Shown: one piece after another, positions 18,091-26,636 of the stretch | Layout: every line of letters begins with the position of its first letter | Numbering within the stretch: the first letter of the stretch is position 1 | From: an uncultured Collinsella sp. | Lineage (GTDB): Bacteria; Actinomycetota; Coriobacteriia; Coriobacteriales; Coriobacteriaceae | Direction: 5' to 3' | DNA: 64,000 nucleotides | Assembly: GCA_902489665.1 (NCBI GenBank) | Contig: CABUAT010000008.1 | Span: 1-64,000, forward strand | The notes under the pieces: model-generated | Told to the model about the DNA's origin: nothing | Database searches by the model: none | What the model saw: only the letters and a program-made list of their open reading frames with translations | Translations under genes and position numbers: made by a program

Positions 18091-20453
18091 GGATTCTCAA
18101 GCTCTTTAAAAAGCATATCCTGGCACTGTTCGCAGCTATCGTGCTTATCGTAATCAGCTGCAACGCCGATCTGGCGCTGCCTACCTATATGAGCGACATC
18201 GTCGACGTGGGTGTGCAGCAAGGCGGCATCGCCTCGCCCGTACCCGACACCATCCGCGCCGAATCGCTCGACGACCTTGAACTCTTTATGAGCACCAAGG
18301 ACGCCAAAGCTGTGGAGGCCGTGTTTAGCAAGGCTGACAAAAATGGCATTCGAACGTATAAGGGTACCGAGGAAGAGCGTGCCGATGGAGGCAAGATTGC
18401 CGACATTATGAGCCTGCCCGAGACTGTTGTCCTTTCGCTCAACCAGGGCATCGACGCCAACTCCATGGGCGACATGATGGGCTCGTCCAGCGAGAAAGAC
18501 GACAACGCTGCCCAGGCCATGCCCACCCCCGAGCAAATGGCAGCGATGACGCCCGAGCAGCTCGCCGAGATGCAGCAGAAGGCCGCGGCGGCGCAGAACA
18601 TGCAAAAGCAGATTGATGCCGACGGCGGTAAGATCACTATGAAGAGCCTGCGCCTGGGTGTCGAGGGCGGTCTGGTAGACCAAAGCAAGCTCGTCGAGGG
18701 CGCCAACCAAATGGCGGACAAAATGGGCTCCATGTCGGGCTCCATCGTCACCCAGCGCGCCGTGAGCTATGTACAGGACGAGTACAAGGCGCAGGGCATC
18801 GACCCCGCCGACGTGCAGAACGCCTACCTGAGCCGCATGGCGACCACGATGTTTGGACTGTGCCTCGTGTCGCTCGTCGCCACCATCCTGACCGGTGCCG
18901 TGGCTTCGCGCACCGCCTGCTCCATCGCCCGCGACCTGCGCCGCGAGACCTTCAACAAGGTTATGCACTTCTCGCCGGCCGAGGTGGGCAAGTTTAGCCA
19001 GGCCTCGCTCATCACCCGCTGCACCAACGACATTCAGCAGATCCAGATGGCCGCAACTCTGTTTATCCGCATGTGTCTGATGGCCCCCGTCATGGGCATC
19101 GTCGCCGTCATGCGCGTCCTGGCCAACCATACCGGCCTGGAGTGGACCATCGCCGTTGCCATCATCGCGGTCTCGGCCGTCGTCGGCGTGCTTATGGGCC
19201 TCACCATGCCCAAGTTCAAAAAGATGCAAAGCTTTGTTGACCGCGTGAACCTTACCGCCCGCGAGCTGCTCGACGGCCTTATGCCCATCCGCTCGTTCAA
19301 CCGCGAGGAACATGAGCTCGAACGTTTTGACAAGGCGTCGCTCGACCTGATGACCACGCAGCTCTACACCAACCGAGCCATGAGCTTTATGATGCCGCTC
19401 ATGATGCTCGTCATGAACTGCATCACCGTGCTTATCGTCTGGTTTGGCGCGCAGGGCGTGTCCGACGGCGTGATGCAGGTCGGCAACATGATGGCGTTTA
19501 TCTCCTACACCATGCAGATCGTCATGGCGTTTATGATCCTCACCATGGTTTCGGTCATCCTGCCCCGTGCCGAGGTCGCAGCCGAGCGCGTAGATGAGGT
19601 CATCACCTGCCCCACGAGCATCAACGACCCTGCCTCGCCCAAACTGCCCGCGGCCAGCTCGCCGCGCGGTGAGCTCACCTTCCGCGACGTGAGCTTCCAG
19701 TACCCCGATGCCCGCGCCGACGTCATTAGCGGTGTGAACTTCACCACGCATGCCGGTCAGATGCTCGGCATCATTGGCTCCACGGGCTCGGGCAAGTCCA
19801 CGCTCGTACAGCTGATTCCGCGCCTGTACGACGTCACGGGCGGCAGCATTTCGCTCGACGGCATCGACGTGCGCGACATGACCCTTTCCGAGCTGCGCCG
19901 CCGCATTGGTTACATCCCGCAGCAGGGGCGTCTGTTCTCGGGTACCGTCGAGAGCAACCTCAAGTTTGCCGGCGACATGGTAAGTGACGAGGATATGCGC
20001 CAGGCAGCACGCGTCGCCCAGGCGGAAGACTTTATCGCCGAGCGCGAGGGCGGCTACGACTCCCCCATCAGCCAGGGCGGCTCCAATGTCTCGGGCGGTC
20101 AGCGCCAACGCCTGGCCATCGCCCGCGCATTGGCCAAAAAGCCCGAGGTCGTGGTGTTCGATGACTCGTTTAGCGCCCTCGACTACAAGACCGACGCGCG
20201 CCTGCGCGAGGAGCTGGCAAAAAACGTTACCGACGCCGCACTCGTGGTCGTAGCCCAGCGCATCGCGACCATCATGCACGCCGACCAGATCATCGTGCTC
20301 GACGACGGCCACGTAGTGGGCACCGGCACGCACGAGGAGCTGCTGCGCAGCTGCCCGGCGTACCTGGAGATCGCACAGTCGCAGCTTTCCGCCGAGGAGC
20401 TGGGGCTTACCCAAAAAGAAATTGCAGCCGTCATGGAAGGAGGCGAGCGCTAA
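18087..20453 (+). CDS. ABC exporter half, degenerate-site subunit
   Basis: A 788-residue half-transporter with six membrane segments fused to a nucleotide-binding domain. Walker A GSTGSGKST (564-572), signature SGGQR (669-673), Walker B VVVFDD (688-693): Asp693 stands where the catalytic Glu normally lies, as in the inactive site of heterodimeric exporters. An unusually long hydrophilic Met/Gln-rich insert (about residues 45-245) separates the first two membrane segments, presumably outside the cell. It overlaps marR by 4 bp and the partner gene by 1 bp. Substrate unknown; multidrug or peptide export is typical. Confidence 0.9.
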   Translation: MRILKLFKKHILALFAAIVLIVISCNADLALPTYMSDIVDVGVQQGGIASPVPDTIRAESLDDLELFMSTKDAKAVEAVFSKADKNGIRTYKGTEEERADGGKIADIMSLPETVVLSLNQGIDANSMGDMMGSSSEKDDNAAQAMPTPEQMAAMTPEQLAEMQQKAAAAQNMQKQIDADGGKITMKSLRLGVEGGLVDQSKLVEGANQMADKMGSMSGSIVTQRAVSYVQDEYKAQGIDPADVQNAYLSRMATTMFGLCLVSLVATILTGAVASRTACSIARDLRRETFNKVMHFSPAEVGKFSQASLITRCTNDIQQIQMAATLFIRMCLMAPVMGIVAVMRVLANHTGLEWTIAVAIIAVSAVVGVLMGLTMPKFKKMQSFVDRVNLTARELLDGLMPIRSFNREEHELERFDKASLDLMTTQLYTNRAMSFMMPLMMLVMNCITVLIVWFGAQGVSDGVMQVGNMMAFISYTMQIVMAFMILTMVSVILPRAEVAAERVDEVITCPTSINDPASPKLPAASSPRGELTFRDVSFQYPDARADVISGVNFTTHAGQMLGIIGSTGSGKSTLVQLIPRLYDVTGGSISLDGIDVRDMTLSELRRRIGYIPQQGRLFSGTVESNLKFAGDMVSDEDMRQAARVAQAEDFIAEREGGYDSPISQGGSNVSGGQRQRLAIARALAKKPEVVVFDDSFSALDYKTDARLREELAKNVTDAALVVVAQRIATIMHADQIIVLDDGHVVGTGTHEELLRSCPAYLEIAQSQLSAEELGLTQKEIAAVMEGGER

Positions 20454-22309
20454 TGGCAGACGAGACCAAGACTCAGATTCCCAAGCCCACCCGCCAGCGT
20501 GGTCCCATGGGCCGCATGGGTGGCATGCGCCGCGGCGAAAAGGCCAAGGACTTTAAGGGCACCATGAGGCAGCTGCTCGGCTATATCGGCCAGCACAAGA
20601 TTGCCGTGTTTGCCGCCGTCGCCTTTGCCGTGTGCTCGGTCATCTTTAACATTGTGGGACCCAAGGTGCTCGGCCAGGTTACGACCAAGCTGTTCGAAGG
20701 CCTGGTCGCAAAGGTCAACGGTACCGGCGACGTTGACTTTGCCTGGATCGCCAAGACGCTCGGCTTTTTGCTCTGCCTGTATCTGGCGAGCTCTGTCTGC
20801 AGCCTGATCCAAGGCTGGCTCATGACCGGCGTCACGCAAAAGATCTGCTATCGCATGCGCAAGGAGATCGCCGCCAAGATCGCTGTCGTTCCGATGAGTT
20901 ACTTCAACGGCCACAGCAAGGGCGATGTGCTCAGCCGCATCACCAACGACGTCGATACGCTGGGTCAGTCGCTCAACCAGAGCGTGACGCAGCTTATCAC
21001 GTCGGTCACGCAGATTATCGGCGTGCTCATCATGATGCTCTCGATCAGCCTGCCGCTCACCGGCGTCACCGTGCTCACGCTACCGGCAGCCGCAATTATC
21101 TTGATGGTGATGATTCACTTCTCGCAGCCGTACTTCCGCGAGCAGCAGCAGGTCCTGGGCACCGTCAACGGCATCATCGAGGAGGACTTTGCCGGCCAGA
21201 ACGTCATTCAAGTGTTCGACCGCGCCGAGGCCTCAATCGAGGAGTTCGACCGTCAAAACGACCGCCTCTTTATTAGTGGCTGGCGCTCGCAGTTCCTGTC
21301 GGGCCTGATGATGCCGCTTATGAGCTTGGTGGGCAACATGGGCTACGTGGGCGTCGTCGTGGTGGGCGCGCAGCTCGCGCTGACCGGCAATGCCACGCCC
21401 GGCGACATCCAGAGCTTTATCCAGTACGTTCGCAACTTTACGCAGCCCGTGCAGCAACTGGGCAACGTGAGCAACACGATGCAGTCGATGGCAGCCGCCA
21501 CCGAGCGCGTCTTTGAGTTCCTGGCCGCGCCCGAGGAGGAGCAGAAAGCCAACGCGCAGATTCCCGAAAAGCGCCCCGGCCATGTGGAGTTTGATCACGT
21601 CAAGTTTGGCTATACGCCCGACAAGACCATCATCCACGACTTTAGCTGCGAGGCGCAGCCCGGCCAAACCATTGCCATCGTCGGCCCCACCGGCGCCGGC
21701 AAGACCACGCTCATTAAGCTGCTGCAGCGCTTTTACGACGTGGACGGCGGTTCGCTGCGCGTCGAGGGCGTCGACGTGCGCGACTGGGACCGCGCGGCGC
21801 TGCGCGGCGAGTTTGCCATGGTGTTGCAGGACACCTGGCTGTTTAACGGCACCATCCGCGAAAACATCCGCTACGGACGCCCCGATGCGACCGACGCCGA
21901 GGTCGAGGCCGCCGCACGCGCCGCACGCTGCGACCACTTTATCCATACGCTCGCCGGCGGTTACGACTTTATGATCAACGAGGAGGGCACTAACCTCTCA
22001 CAGGGCCAGCGCCAGCTCGTGACCATCGCCCGCGCCATTTTGGCCGACCGCCCGGCACTGATTCTGGACGAGGCGACTTCCAACGTCGATACCCGCACCG
22101 AGGAGCTTATTCAGCGCGCCATGGATGCGCTGATGCAGGGCCGTACCAGCTTTGTCATCGCACACCGCCTGTCCACGATCCGCAACGCCGACGTGATCTT
22201 GGTGATTCGCGACGGCGATATCGTCGAGAAGGGCACGCACGACGAGTTGCTCGCCCAGGGCGGCTTCTACGCCGACCTGTACAACTCGCAGTTCGACGAA
22301 GCGGCGTAA
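20453..22309 (+). CDS. ABC exporter half, catalytically complete subunit
   Basis: A 618-residue half-transporter paired with the preceding gene. Walker A GPTGAGKTT (411-419), signature LSQGQ (515-519), Walker B ALILDE with catalytic Glu540. Membrane segments occupy about 45-350. The N-terminus is basic (about 40 residues) before the first membrane helix. Together with the Asp693 subunit it gives the one-active-site architecture of BmrCD/LmrCD-type exporters. The TAATG junction means tight translational coupling and equal subunit dose. Confidence 0.92.
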   Translation: MADETKTQIPKPTRQRGPMGRMGGMRRGEKAKDFKGTMRQLLGYIGQHKIAVFAAVAFAVCSVIFNIVGPKVLGQVTTKLFEGLVAKVNGTGDVDFAWIAKTLGFLLCLYLASSVCSLIQGWLMTGVTQKICYRMRKEIAAKIAVVPMSYFNGHSKGDVLSRITNDVDTLGQSLNQSVTQLITSVTQIIGVLIMMLSISLPLTGVTVLTLPAAAIILMVMIHFSQPYFREQQQVLGTVNGIIEEDFAGQNVIQVFDRAEASIEEFDRQNDRLFISGWRSQFLSGLMMPLMSLVGNMGYVGVVVVGAQLALTGNATPGDIQSFIQYVRNFTQPVQQLGNVSNTMQSMAAATERVFEFLAAPEEEQKANAQIPEKRPGHVEFDHVKFGYTPDKTIIHDFSCEAQPGQTIAIVGPTGAGKTTLIKLLQRFYDVDGGSLRVEGVDVRDWDRAALRGEFAMVLQDTWLFNGTIRENIRYGRPDATDAEVEAAARAARCDHFIHTLAGGYDFMINEEGTNLSQGQRQLVTIARAILADRPALILDEATSNVDTRTEELIQRAMDALMQGRTSFVIAHRLSTIRNADVILVIRDGDIVEKGTHDELLAQGGFYADLYNSQFDEAA

Positions 22310-22339
22310 AAACCGGCGGCAAACAACCGCAATGCCAAG

Positions 22340-22375
22340 AAAACGGGGGCGCAGGACAACCTGCACCCCCGTTTT
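22340..22375 (+). terminator. Rho-independent terminator of the marR-ABC operon
   Basis: AAAACGGGGGCGCAGG (22340-22355) pairs with CCTGCACCCCCGTTTT (22360-22375), one G-T pair, ending in a T tract. Confidence 0.8.
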
Positions 22376-22436
22376 GTGTCCTTCGAGCCTCGAAACGCCT
22401 TCCCTGAGACCTCACTGACGGCGCTTTCCAGACCCC

Positions 22437-22667
22437 GTGGGCAAAAAAGGGCAAATATGAGTACTGTTACCTTTTTAGTAACAGCCAAAACCGCCTCAAA
22501 TGCCGCTCCCACGGCTTACACGCGTCCCTAAATTGATCAAACAACACCATAGCGGACTTATATGTGTTTGCGTTAATGAACATATTTTGCTGTTATGTCT
22601 ATTATTTTGCGAAAGCAATATGATACTAAGATAGCAACCGTACTCATATTTGGCATTTTTTGCCCAC
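22437..22667. repeat. Inverted-repeat pair, possible MITE-like element
   Basis: Arms of about 34 bp, beginning GTGGGCAAAAAA and sharing AAATATGAGTAC, lie at 22437-22470 and inverted at 22634-22667 with about four mismatches. They flank roughly 160 bp without a credible gene. A further CTGTTAC/GTAACAG hairpin lies at the inner end of the left arm. The rest of the 22310-22890 gap holds the ABC terminator and the aroG upstream region. Confidence 0.6.
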
Positions 22668-22890
22668 AGGGTATTTCCTAGGGAACCGACAACAGCCTTA
22701 GGGTCCCGCGCGGCGCCGCTCCCTCCCGGCATCCGCCGACGTTTTCCCAGATAAAACCGACCAAAATAAACCTGTCCCTTTTTGGTAGGTTTCGGGGTGA
22801 CAAGGGGTTGCACTTTAGCGTGCGACAGCGGATAATGCCGAGCATTCGACAATACGCTTATTGCTCTTTCTATAGATTGAGGAGACCCCT

Positions 22891-23922
22891 ATGGCCATGG
22901 AATTCAAACGCAGGCTGCCGATCCCCATGGAGATCCGCGAGGAAATGCCACTTTCTGCCGAGCTTACCGCCAAAAAGCAGGCATTTGACGCCGAGGTCGC
23001 CAAAGTCTTTACCGGCGAGGACGCACGCAAGGTGCTCATCATCGGCCCGTGCTCTGCCGACCGCGAGGATTCGGTGCTTGAGTACATGAACCGACTGGCC
23101 AAGACCGCCGAGGAGGTCAAGGACAAGCTCATCATCGTTCCGCGCGTCTACACCAACAAGCCGCGCACCAAGGGCACCGGCTACAAGGGCCTGCTGCACA
23201 ACCCCAACCCCGAGGCTCCCGACGATCTGCTCGAGGGCGTCAAGGCCATCCGCCATATGCACCTGCGCGTTATTGAGGAAACGGGCTTCTTCACCGCCGA
23301 CGAGATGCTCTATCCGTCCAACTACCAATACCTCGTCGACCTGCTGAGCTATGTTGCCGTGGGCGCACGCTCGGTCGAAAACCAGGAGCATCGCCTGGTG
23401 TCGAGCGGCATTTCGGTACCCGTTGGCATGAAGAATCCCACTGCCGGCTCTACCACCGTTATGCTCAACTCCATTTACGCCGCGCAGGCGCACCAGAGCT
23501 TCATCTTCCGCAACTGGGAGGTCGAGTGCGACGGCAATCCGCTCGCGCACGCCGTTATGCGTGGCTACATCGGTCTCGATGGGCGCACCTACCCCAACTA
23601 CCACTACGAGCACCTGGAGCGCCTGGCCGAGCGCTATACCGAGCATGCCGGCTATGCCAATCCGGCAGCGATCATCGACTGCAACCATGACAACTCGGGC
23701 AAGCGTCCGCTGGAGCAGTATCGCATTTGCAAGGAAGTGCTCGACAGCTGCCGCCGCAACGAGTCCATCTCCAAGCTGGTCAAGGGCTTTATGATCGAGT
23801 CTTACCTGGAGGACGGCAACCAGCCGGTCGACGGCGGCGTCTTTGGCAAGTCGATCACCGATCCGTGCCTGGGCTGGGAAAAGACCGACTACCTCATCCA
23901 CGAGATCGCGGAGCGGGTGTAG
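22891..23922 (+). CDS. aroG: 3-deoxy-7-phosphoheptulonate synthase, AroG type
   Basis: First enzyme of the shikimate pathway, joining PEP and erythrose 4-phosphate. The 343-residue class I-alpha enzyme shows LIIGPCSADREDSVLEYMNR, the PRVYTNKPRTKGTGYKGL substrate loop, VENQEHRLVSSG and GSTTVMLNSI, and CNHDNSGKRPL with metal ligands. The ATG has GAGGAG upstream. It appears to be monocistronic; the stop is followed at once by a terminator-like repeat (23923-23950). No leader peptide or T-box was recognised upstream. Confidence 0.93.
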   Translation: MAMEFKRRLPIPMEIREEMPLSAELTAKKQAFDAEVAKVFTGEDARKVLIIGPCSADREDSVLEYMNRLAKTAEEVKDKLIIVPRVYTNKPRTKGTGYKGLLHNPNPEAPDDLLEGVKAIRHMHLRVIEETGFFTADEMLYPSNYQYLVDLLSYVAVGARSVENQEHRLVSSGISVPVGMKNPTAGSTTVMLNSIYAAQAHQSFIFRNWEVECDGNPLAHAVMRGYIGLDGRTYPNYHYEHLERLAERYTEHAGYANPAAIIDCNHDNSGKRPLEQYRICKEVLDSCRRNESISKLVKGFMIESYLEDGNQPVDGGVFGKSITDPCLGWEKTDYLIHEIAERV

Positions 23923-24045
23923 GTTACGGCGTTTTACCAAACGCCGTAACGGCTCGACGCTGCGCGGGCCGCACCTGGACAATCTGACGTTCAACTTCAG
24001 GGGCGCGACCAGAAGGTCGGCGCCCTTTCGTTTGATGTGGCAGTT
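23923..24045 (+). repeat. 3' repeat with GTTACG hairpin, copy 1 (aroG)
   Basis: The hairpin at 23923-23950 (GTTACGGCGTTT stem, loop TACC, complement) starts one base after the aroG stop. It is followed by CGACGCTGCGCGGGCCGCA and about 80 bp that recur, inverted, at 40282-40394 after lacC; a shorter version follows lacB (42613-42656). In all three the element has the same orientation relative to the gene it follows. Confidence 0.75.
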
Positions 24046-24086
24046 AGGGACGCTCCTTTTCTGCCGGCAGTCAGGGACATTCCTTG

Positions 24087-24148
24087 GGGTAGTCATTGGG
24101 GACGTTCTTGTTTGACTAGTCGTTTAAGAACGTCCCCAACGACTACCC
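24087..24148. repeat. GTCCCC palindrome
   Basis: GGGTAGTCATTGGGGACGTT starts the left arm (24087-24109), paired with 24126-24148 with one mismatch; the loop contains the palindrome GACTAGTC. The right half recurs at 45119-45151. Confidence 0.65.
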
Positions 24149-24191
24149 GGGGGAGTTGCCTTCCCTCGTGGCGGTCTTCTAGCAGAAAAAC

Positions 24192-24312
24192 CAAGTGAGT
24201 AGGCTTTTTGCAGAAGGCCGAGCACGCCCTAAAACGCCACAGCTCTGACCTGCAGTTTTATAGATCATTTGTCGCGATGTGCTCGGCAGGTTCAAAAAAG
24301 TCTACTCACTTG
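24192..24312. repeat. 121-bp inverted-repeat element
   Basis: Arms begin CAAGTGAGTAG and share a T-rich run and GCCGAGCAC. The left arm is 24192-24228 and the right arm, inverted, 24276-24312. No coding capacity. MITE-like by form; no target duplication was recognised. Confidence 0.6.
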
Positions 24313-24335
24313 TATCTGAGACGCACCAGATTGGC

Positions 24336-24375
24336 AAAAACCGCCGCGAAAGGGCCCCTGGTCCCTTCGCGGCGG
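24336..24375 (-). terminator. Terminator of the BceAB-type operon
   Basis: CCGCCGCGAAAGGG (24341-24354) pairs with TCCCTTCGCGGCGG (24362-24375); in minus-strand RNA the stem is followed by TTTTTG. It lies just beyond the permease stop. Confidence 0.85.
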
Positions 24376-24413
24376 TCATACGCCTCTAATTTTGCGACGG
24401 TTTTGCCCGCTTG

Positions 24414-26636
24414 TTATTCGCTGTAGCGGGTGGCGATGGCGGCTCGCACCATGCCGGTGCTCATGAGGTAGGTCACCAGGAAGTAGCCGCCGTAGGCTGC
24501 CAGGAAGATTGCACAGGTGAGGCCCACGGTGCCACCGATGCTCATATTTCCGAATATGCTCACCAGCTCGATGATCACCTTAAGTGCCACAAAGGAGTGC
24601 GCCAGGCCCACTGCCAGCGGGAACAGGAAGAATACCGCTTGCTGCGCCATCACCGAATGGCGAATCTGGCGGTCGTCGCAGCCGATCTGTGCCAGCACAC
24701 GATAGCTGCGGCTGCCGTCGGCCACGTTGGAGAGTTGCTGGATCGACAGAATCGCCGCGCATGCAACGACCAATACAAAGCCGATGTAGATGGCTAGGTA
24801 GCTAATAAGACCGTTCATTTGCGCTGCTTGCGCGTACATCTCGGAGCGTGTGATGAAGGTTCCCCACGACCCCGGCTCCTTGCCGTCAACGAGCAGATTG
24901 TCGAGCACAGTGTATTTAATACTCTCGTCTGCCTCGGTCGTATCCATCCCCTGTTTGTAGTTAACGAGCAGGCTACTGGAATACGGCTGCAGATTAAGTT
25001 GGGACAACAGCTCGTCGGCAACGACGACGGTACCCGGATTACTGCCCATCGCCGAGTTGGCGATGGCCGCCGTATCTTCGTCCGACTTATCGGTTGCGGG
25101 CTTGAGCGTATGCCCGCCCAAGGTAAGGGCATGGCCGCCAGCCATATACTTGGTGTACAGGTCGACCAGCTCGCCGCCCATATCACACGTGAGCAGATAC
25201 TGGTCGTGACCGATGTGCACCGGCTCCTCGCCCATCATCTGACGCAGTTTGTTGTACTGGCTCGCCGGCGTCACAAACAGACCCATCGTATCGGCATTGC
25301 TACCCCCGAACGCCTTGGGAAGCTTTTCGCCCATGGTCTTGCACATCTCACTTGGAGTCACCGAAGGATCCGAGCCGCCAAGCGGGTAACTCAGATACGA
25401 ATCGATCTGCACATGCTCACCGGCAACATCGGCGATACTGACCTTCTTGCCGGTCTCGTCGTTGTTGTCCGCCGACTTGCCCTTACGATCGCCGTGCCAT
25501 GGATCGCCGTGCCATGCGGAGTACAAATCGACCGTACTATCGGCCAGCACCATGCGATCGGCCTCAGACGGATTGACATACTCCTTGTAGTAGTCGAGCG
25601 TTTCGGGCGTGTAATAGATATACGTCTGCGACATGTCGGCCGGATTATAGCGCTCCAGGTTTTCGTTCATCACGTTGGCAATCGACATACCGCACGTCAC
25701 CGAGGTGATGGCCAAAAACAGGAGCATCGCGATGACGCCCATCGAAAAGCACACCGTGTTGACCTTGGCCGCAAGCTGGCGCACGGTAAACATGTTGAGG
25801 CCGCGCCAATACACGCCGCGCAGGCTCTGCAGCAGCTTGATGAGCATGCCCGAGAGTCCCCAGAACAGGGCAAAGGTGCCAACTGTAACCATAGCGGTCG
25901 TAATACCAAACTGGTTCATGGCCTCTTGCAGCTTGCTGTCCGTCGCGGTTAGCGGGAACCCATCACGTAGCAGACGGTAATAGGCCACGCCCACAAGCAC
26001 CACGCCCACGGCAAAAATGGCAATCGCGATCCAGGGGTTGCGTGTCTTGATGCTCTCGTTGCGACGCTCGGCACCCATAAGCTCGATGAGTTTGGTACGA
26101 CGCACGGCGCGAAGGTTCAGCAGTAGCGTGAGCACAAACATCACGAGCATGCAGGCAAGGGTCAGGCTGAACGCATGCACCGAGAAAAAGAAGTGGAAAT
26201 TGGCGATCTGTGTCTTAAAGAGCGAGGCCGTAAAGAACGTCATGAGCTGGGAGAGTCCCACGCCCAGCACAATGCCGGCGACAAAGGCGCCGACCGAGAC
26301 GATCACCGTCTCGAGCGCCATGATCGTGGCGACGCGCCCGCGCCCCATGCCGAGCACCTGGTACAGGCCAAACTCCTTCTTGCGGCGTTTCATGATGAAG
26401 TTATTGGCGTACACCATCAAAAAGGCCATGACACCGGCCAAAAAGTACGTCAGGTCGCCGAGCATGCTGCCCATAACCTGCGCCAAGCCCTCTTCATCGA
26501 TTCCGGCGATGTCGACCTGCATCGAGATGGTGTTAAAGGCATAGAAGACCGTGACGCCCAAGGTGAGCGTCAAAAGGTAGACGAGGTAGTCGCGGCCGGC
26601 GCGGCGGACGTTGCCCCAAGCGAGTTTACAGAGCAT
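24414..26636 (-). CDS. FtsX/BceB-type ABC transporter permease
   Basis: A 740-residue permease with about ten membrane segments: one near the N-terminus, FtsX blocks of three (about 55-180 and 620-735) and more in the middle, plus a large extracellular domain between about residues 315 and 600. This is the BceB plan, used for antimicrobial-peptide sensing and detoxification. It overlaps the ATPase gene by 11 bp; ATG 26636 is preferred over GTG 26648 because GAGGG lies 5 nt before it. No histidine kinase or response regulator accompanies the pair. A small in-phase duplication (WHGDPWHGD) lies in the extracellular domain. Confidence 0.88.
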   Translation of the reverse strand: MLCKLAWGNVRRAGRDYLVYLLTLTLGVTVFYAFNTISMQVDIAGIDEEGLAQVMGSMLGDLTYFLAGVMAFLMVYANNFIMKRRKKEFGLYQVLGMGRGRVATIMALETVIVSVGAFVAGIVLGVGLSQLMTFFTASLFKTQIANFHFFFSVHAFSLTLACMLVMFVLTLLLNLRAVRRTKLIELMGAERRNESIKTRNPWIAIAIFAVGVVLVGVAYYRLLRDGFPLTATDSKLQEAMNQFGITTAMVTVGTFALFWGLSGMLIKLLQSLRGVYWRGLNMFTVRQLAAKVNTVCFSMGVIAMLLFLAITSVTCGMSIANVMNENLERYNPADMSQTYIYYTPETLDYYKEYVNPSEADRMVLADSTVDLYSAWHGDPWHGDRKGKSADNNDETGKKVSIADVAGEHVQIDSYLSYPLGGSDPSVTPSEMCKTMGEKLPKAFGGSNADTMGLFVTPASQYNKLRQMMGEEPVHIGHDQYLLTCDMGGELVDLYTKYMAGGHALTLGGHTLKPATDKSDEDTAAIANSAMGSNPGTVVVADELLSQLNLQPYSSSLLVNYKQGMDTTEADESIKYTVLDNLLVDGKEPGSWGTFITRSEMYAQAAQMNGLISYLAIYIGFVLVVACAAILSIQQLSNVADGSRSYRVLAQIGCDDRQIRHSVMAQQAVFFLFPLAVGLAHSFVALKVIIELVSIFGNMSIGGTVGLTCAIFLAAYGGYFLVTYLMSTGMVRAAIATRYSE

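Noticed and set aside
18066..20414. 782-residue minus-strand ORF opposite the first ABC gene
   Set aside because: Low-complexity His/Asp/Gly-rich translation with no motif; the plus strand encodes a clear ABC transporter.
22496..22852. 118-residue minus-strand ORF before aroG
   Set aside because: Runs through an inverted-repeat arm, has no ribosome-binding site or family resemblance, and codon use is irregular.
22700..22890. T-box, riboswitch or Trp/Phe leader peptide before aroG
   Set aside because: No T-box sequence, no aromatic codon run and no terminator/antiterminator pair could be recognised.
22870..24096. 408-residue minus-strand ORF opposite aroG whose N-terminal part resembles an ORF at 40167-40406
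   Set aside because: The shared peptide comes from the duplicated 3' repeat element, not from a protein family.
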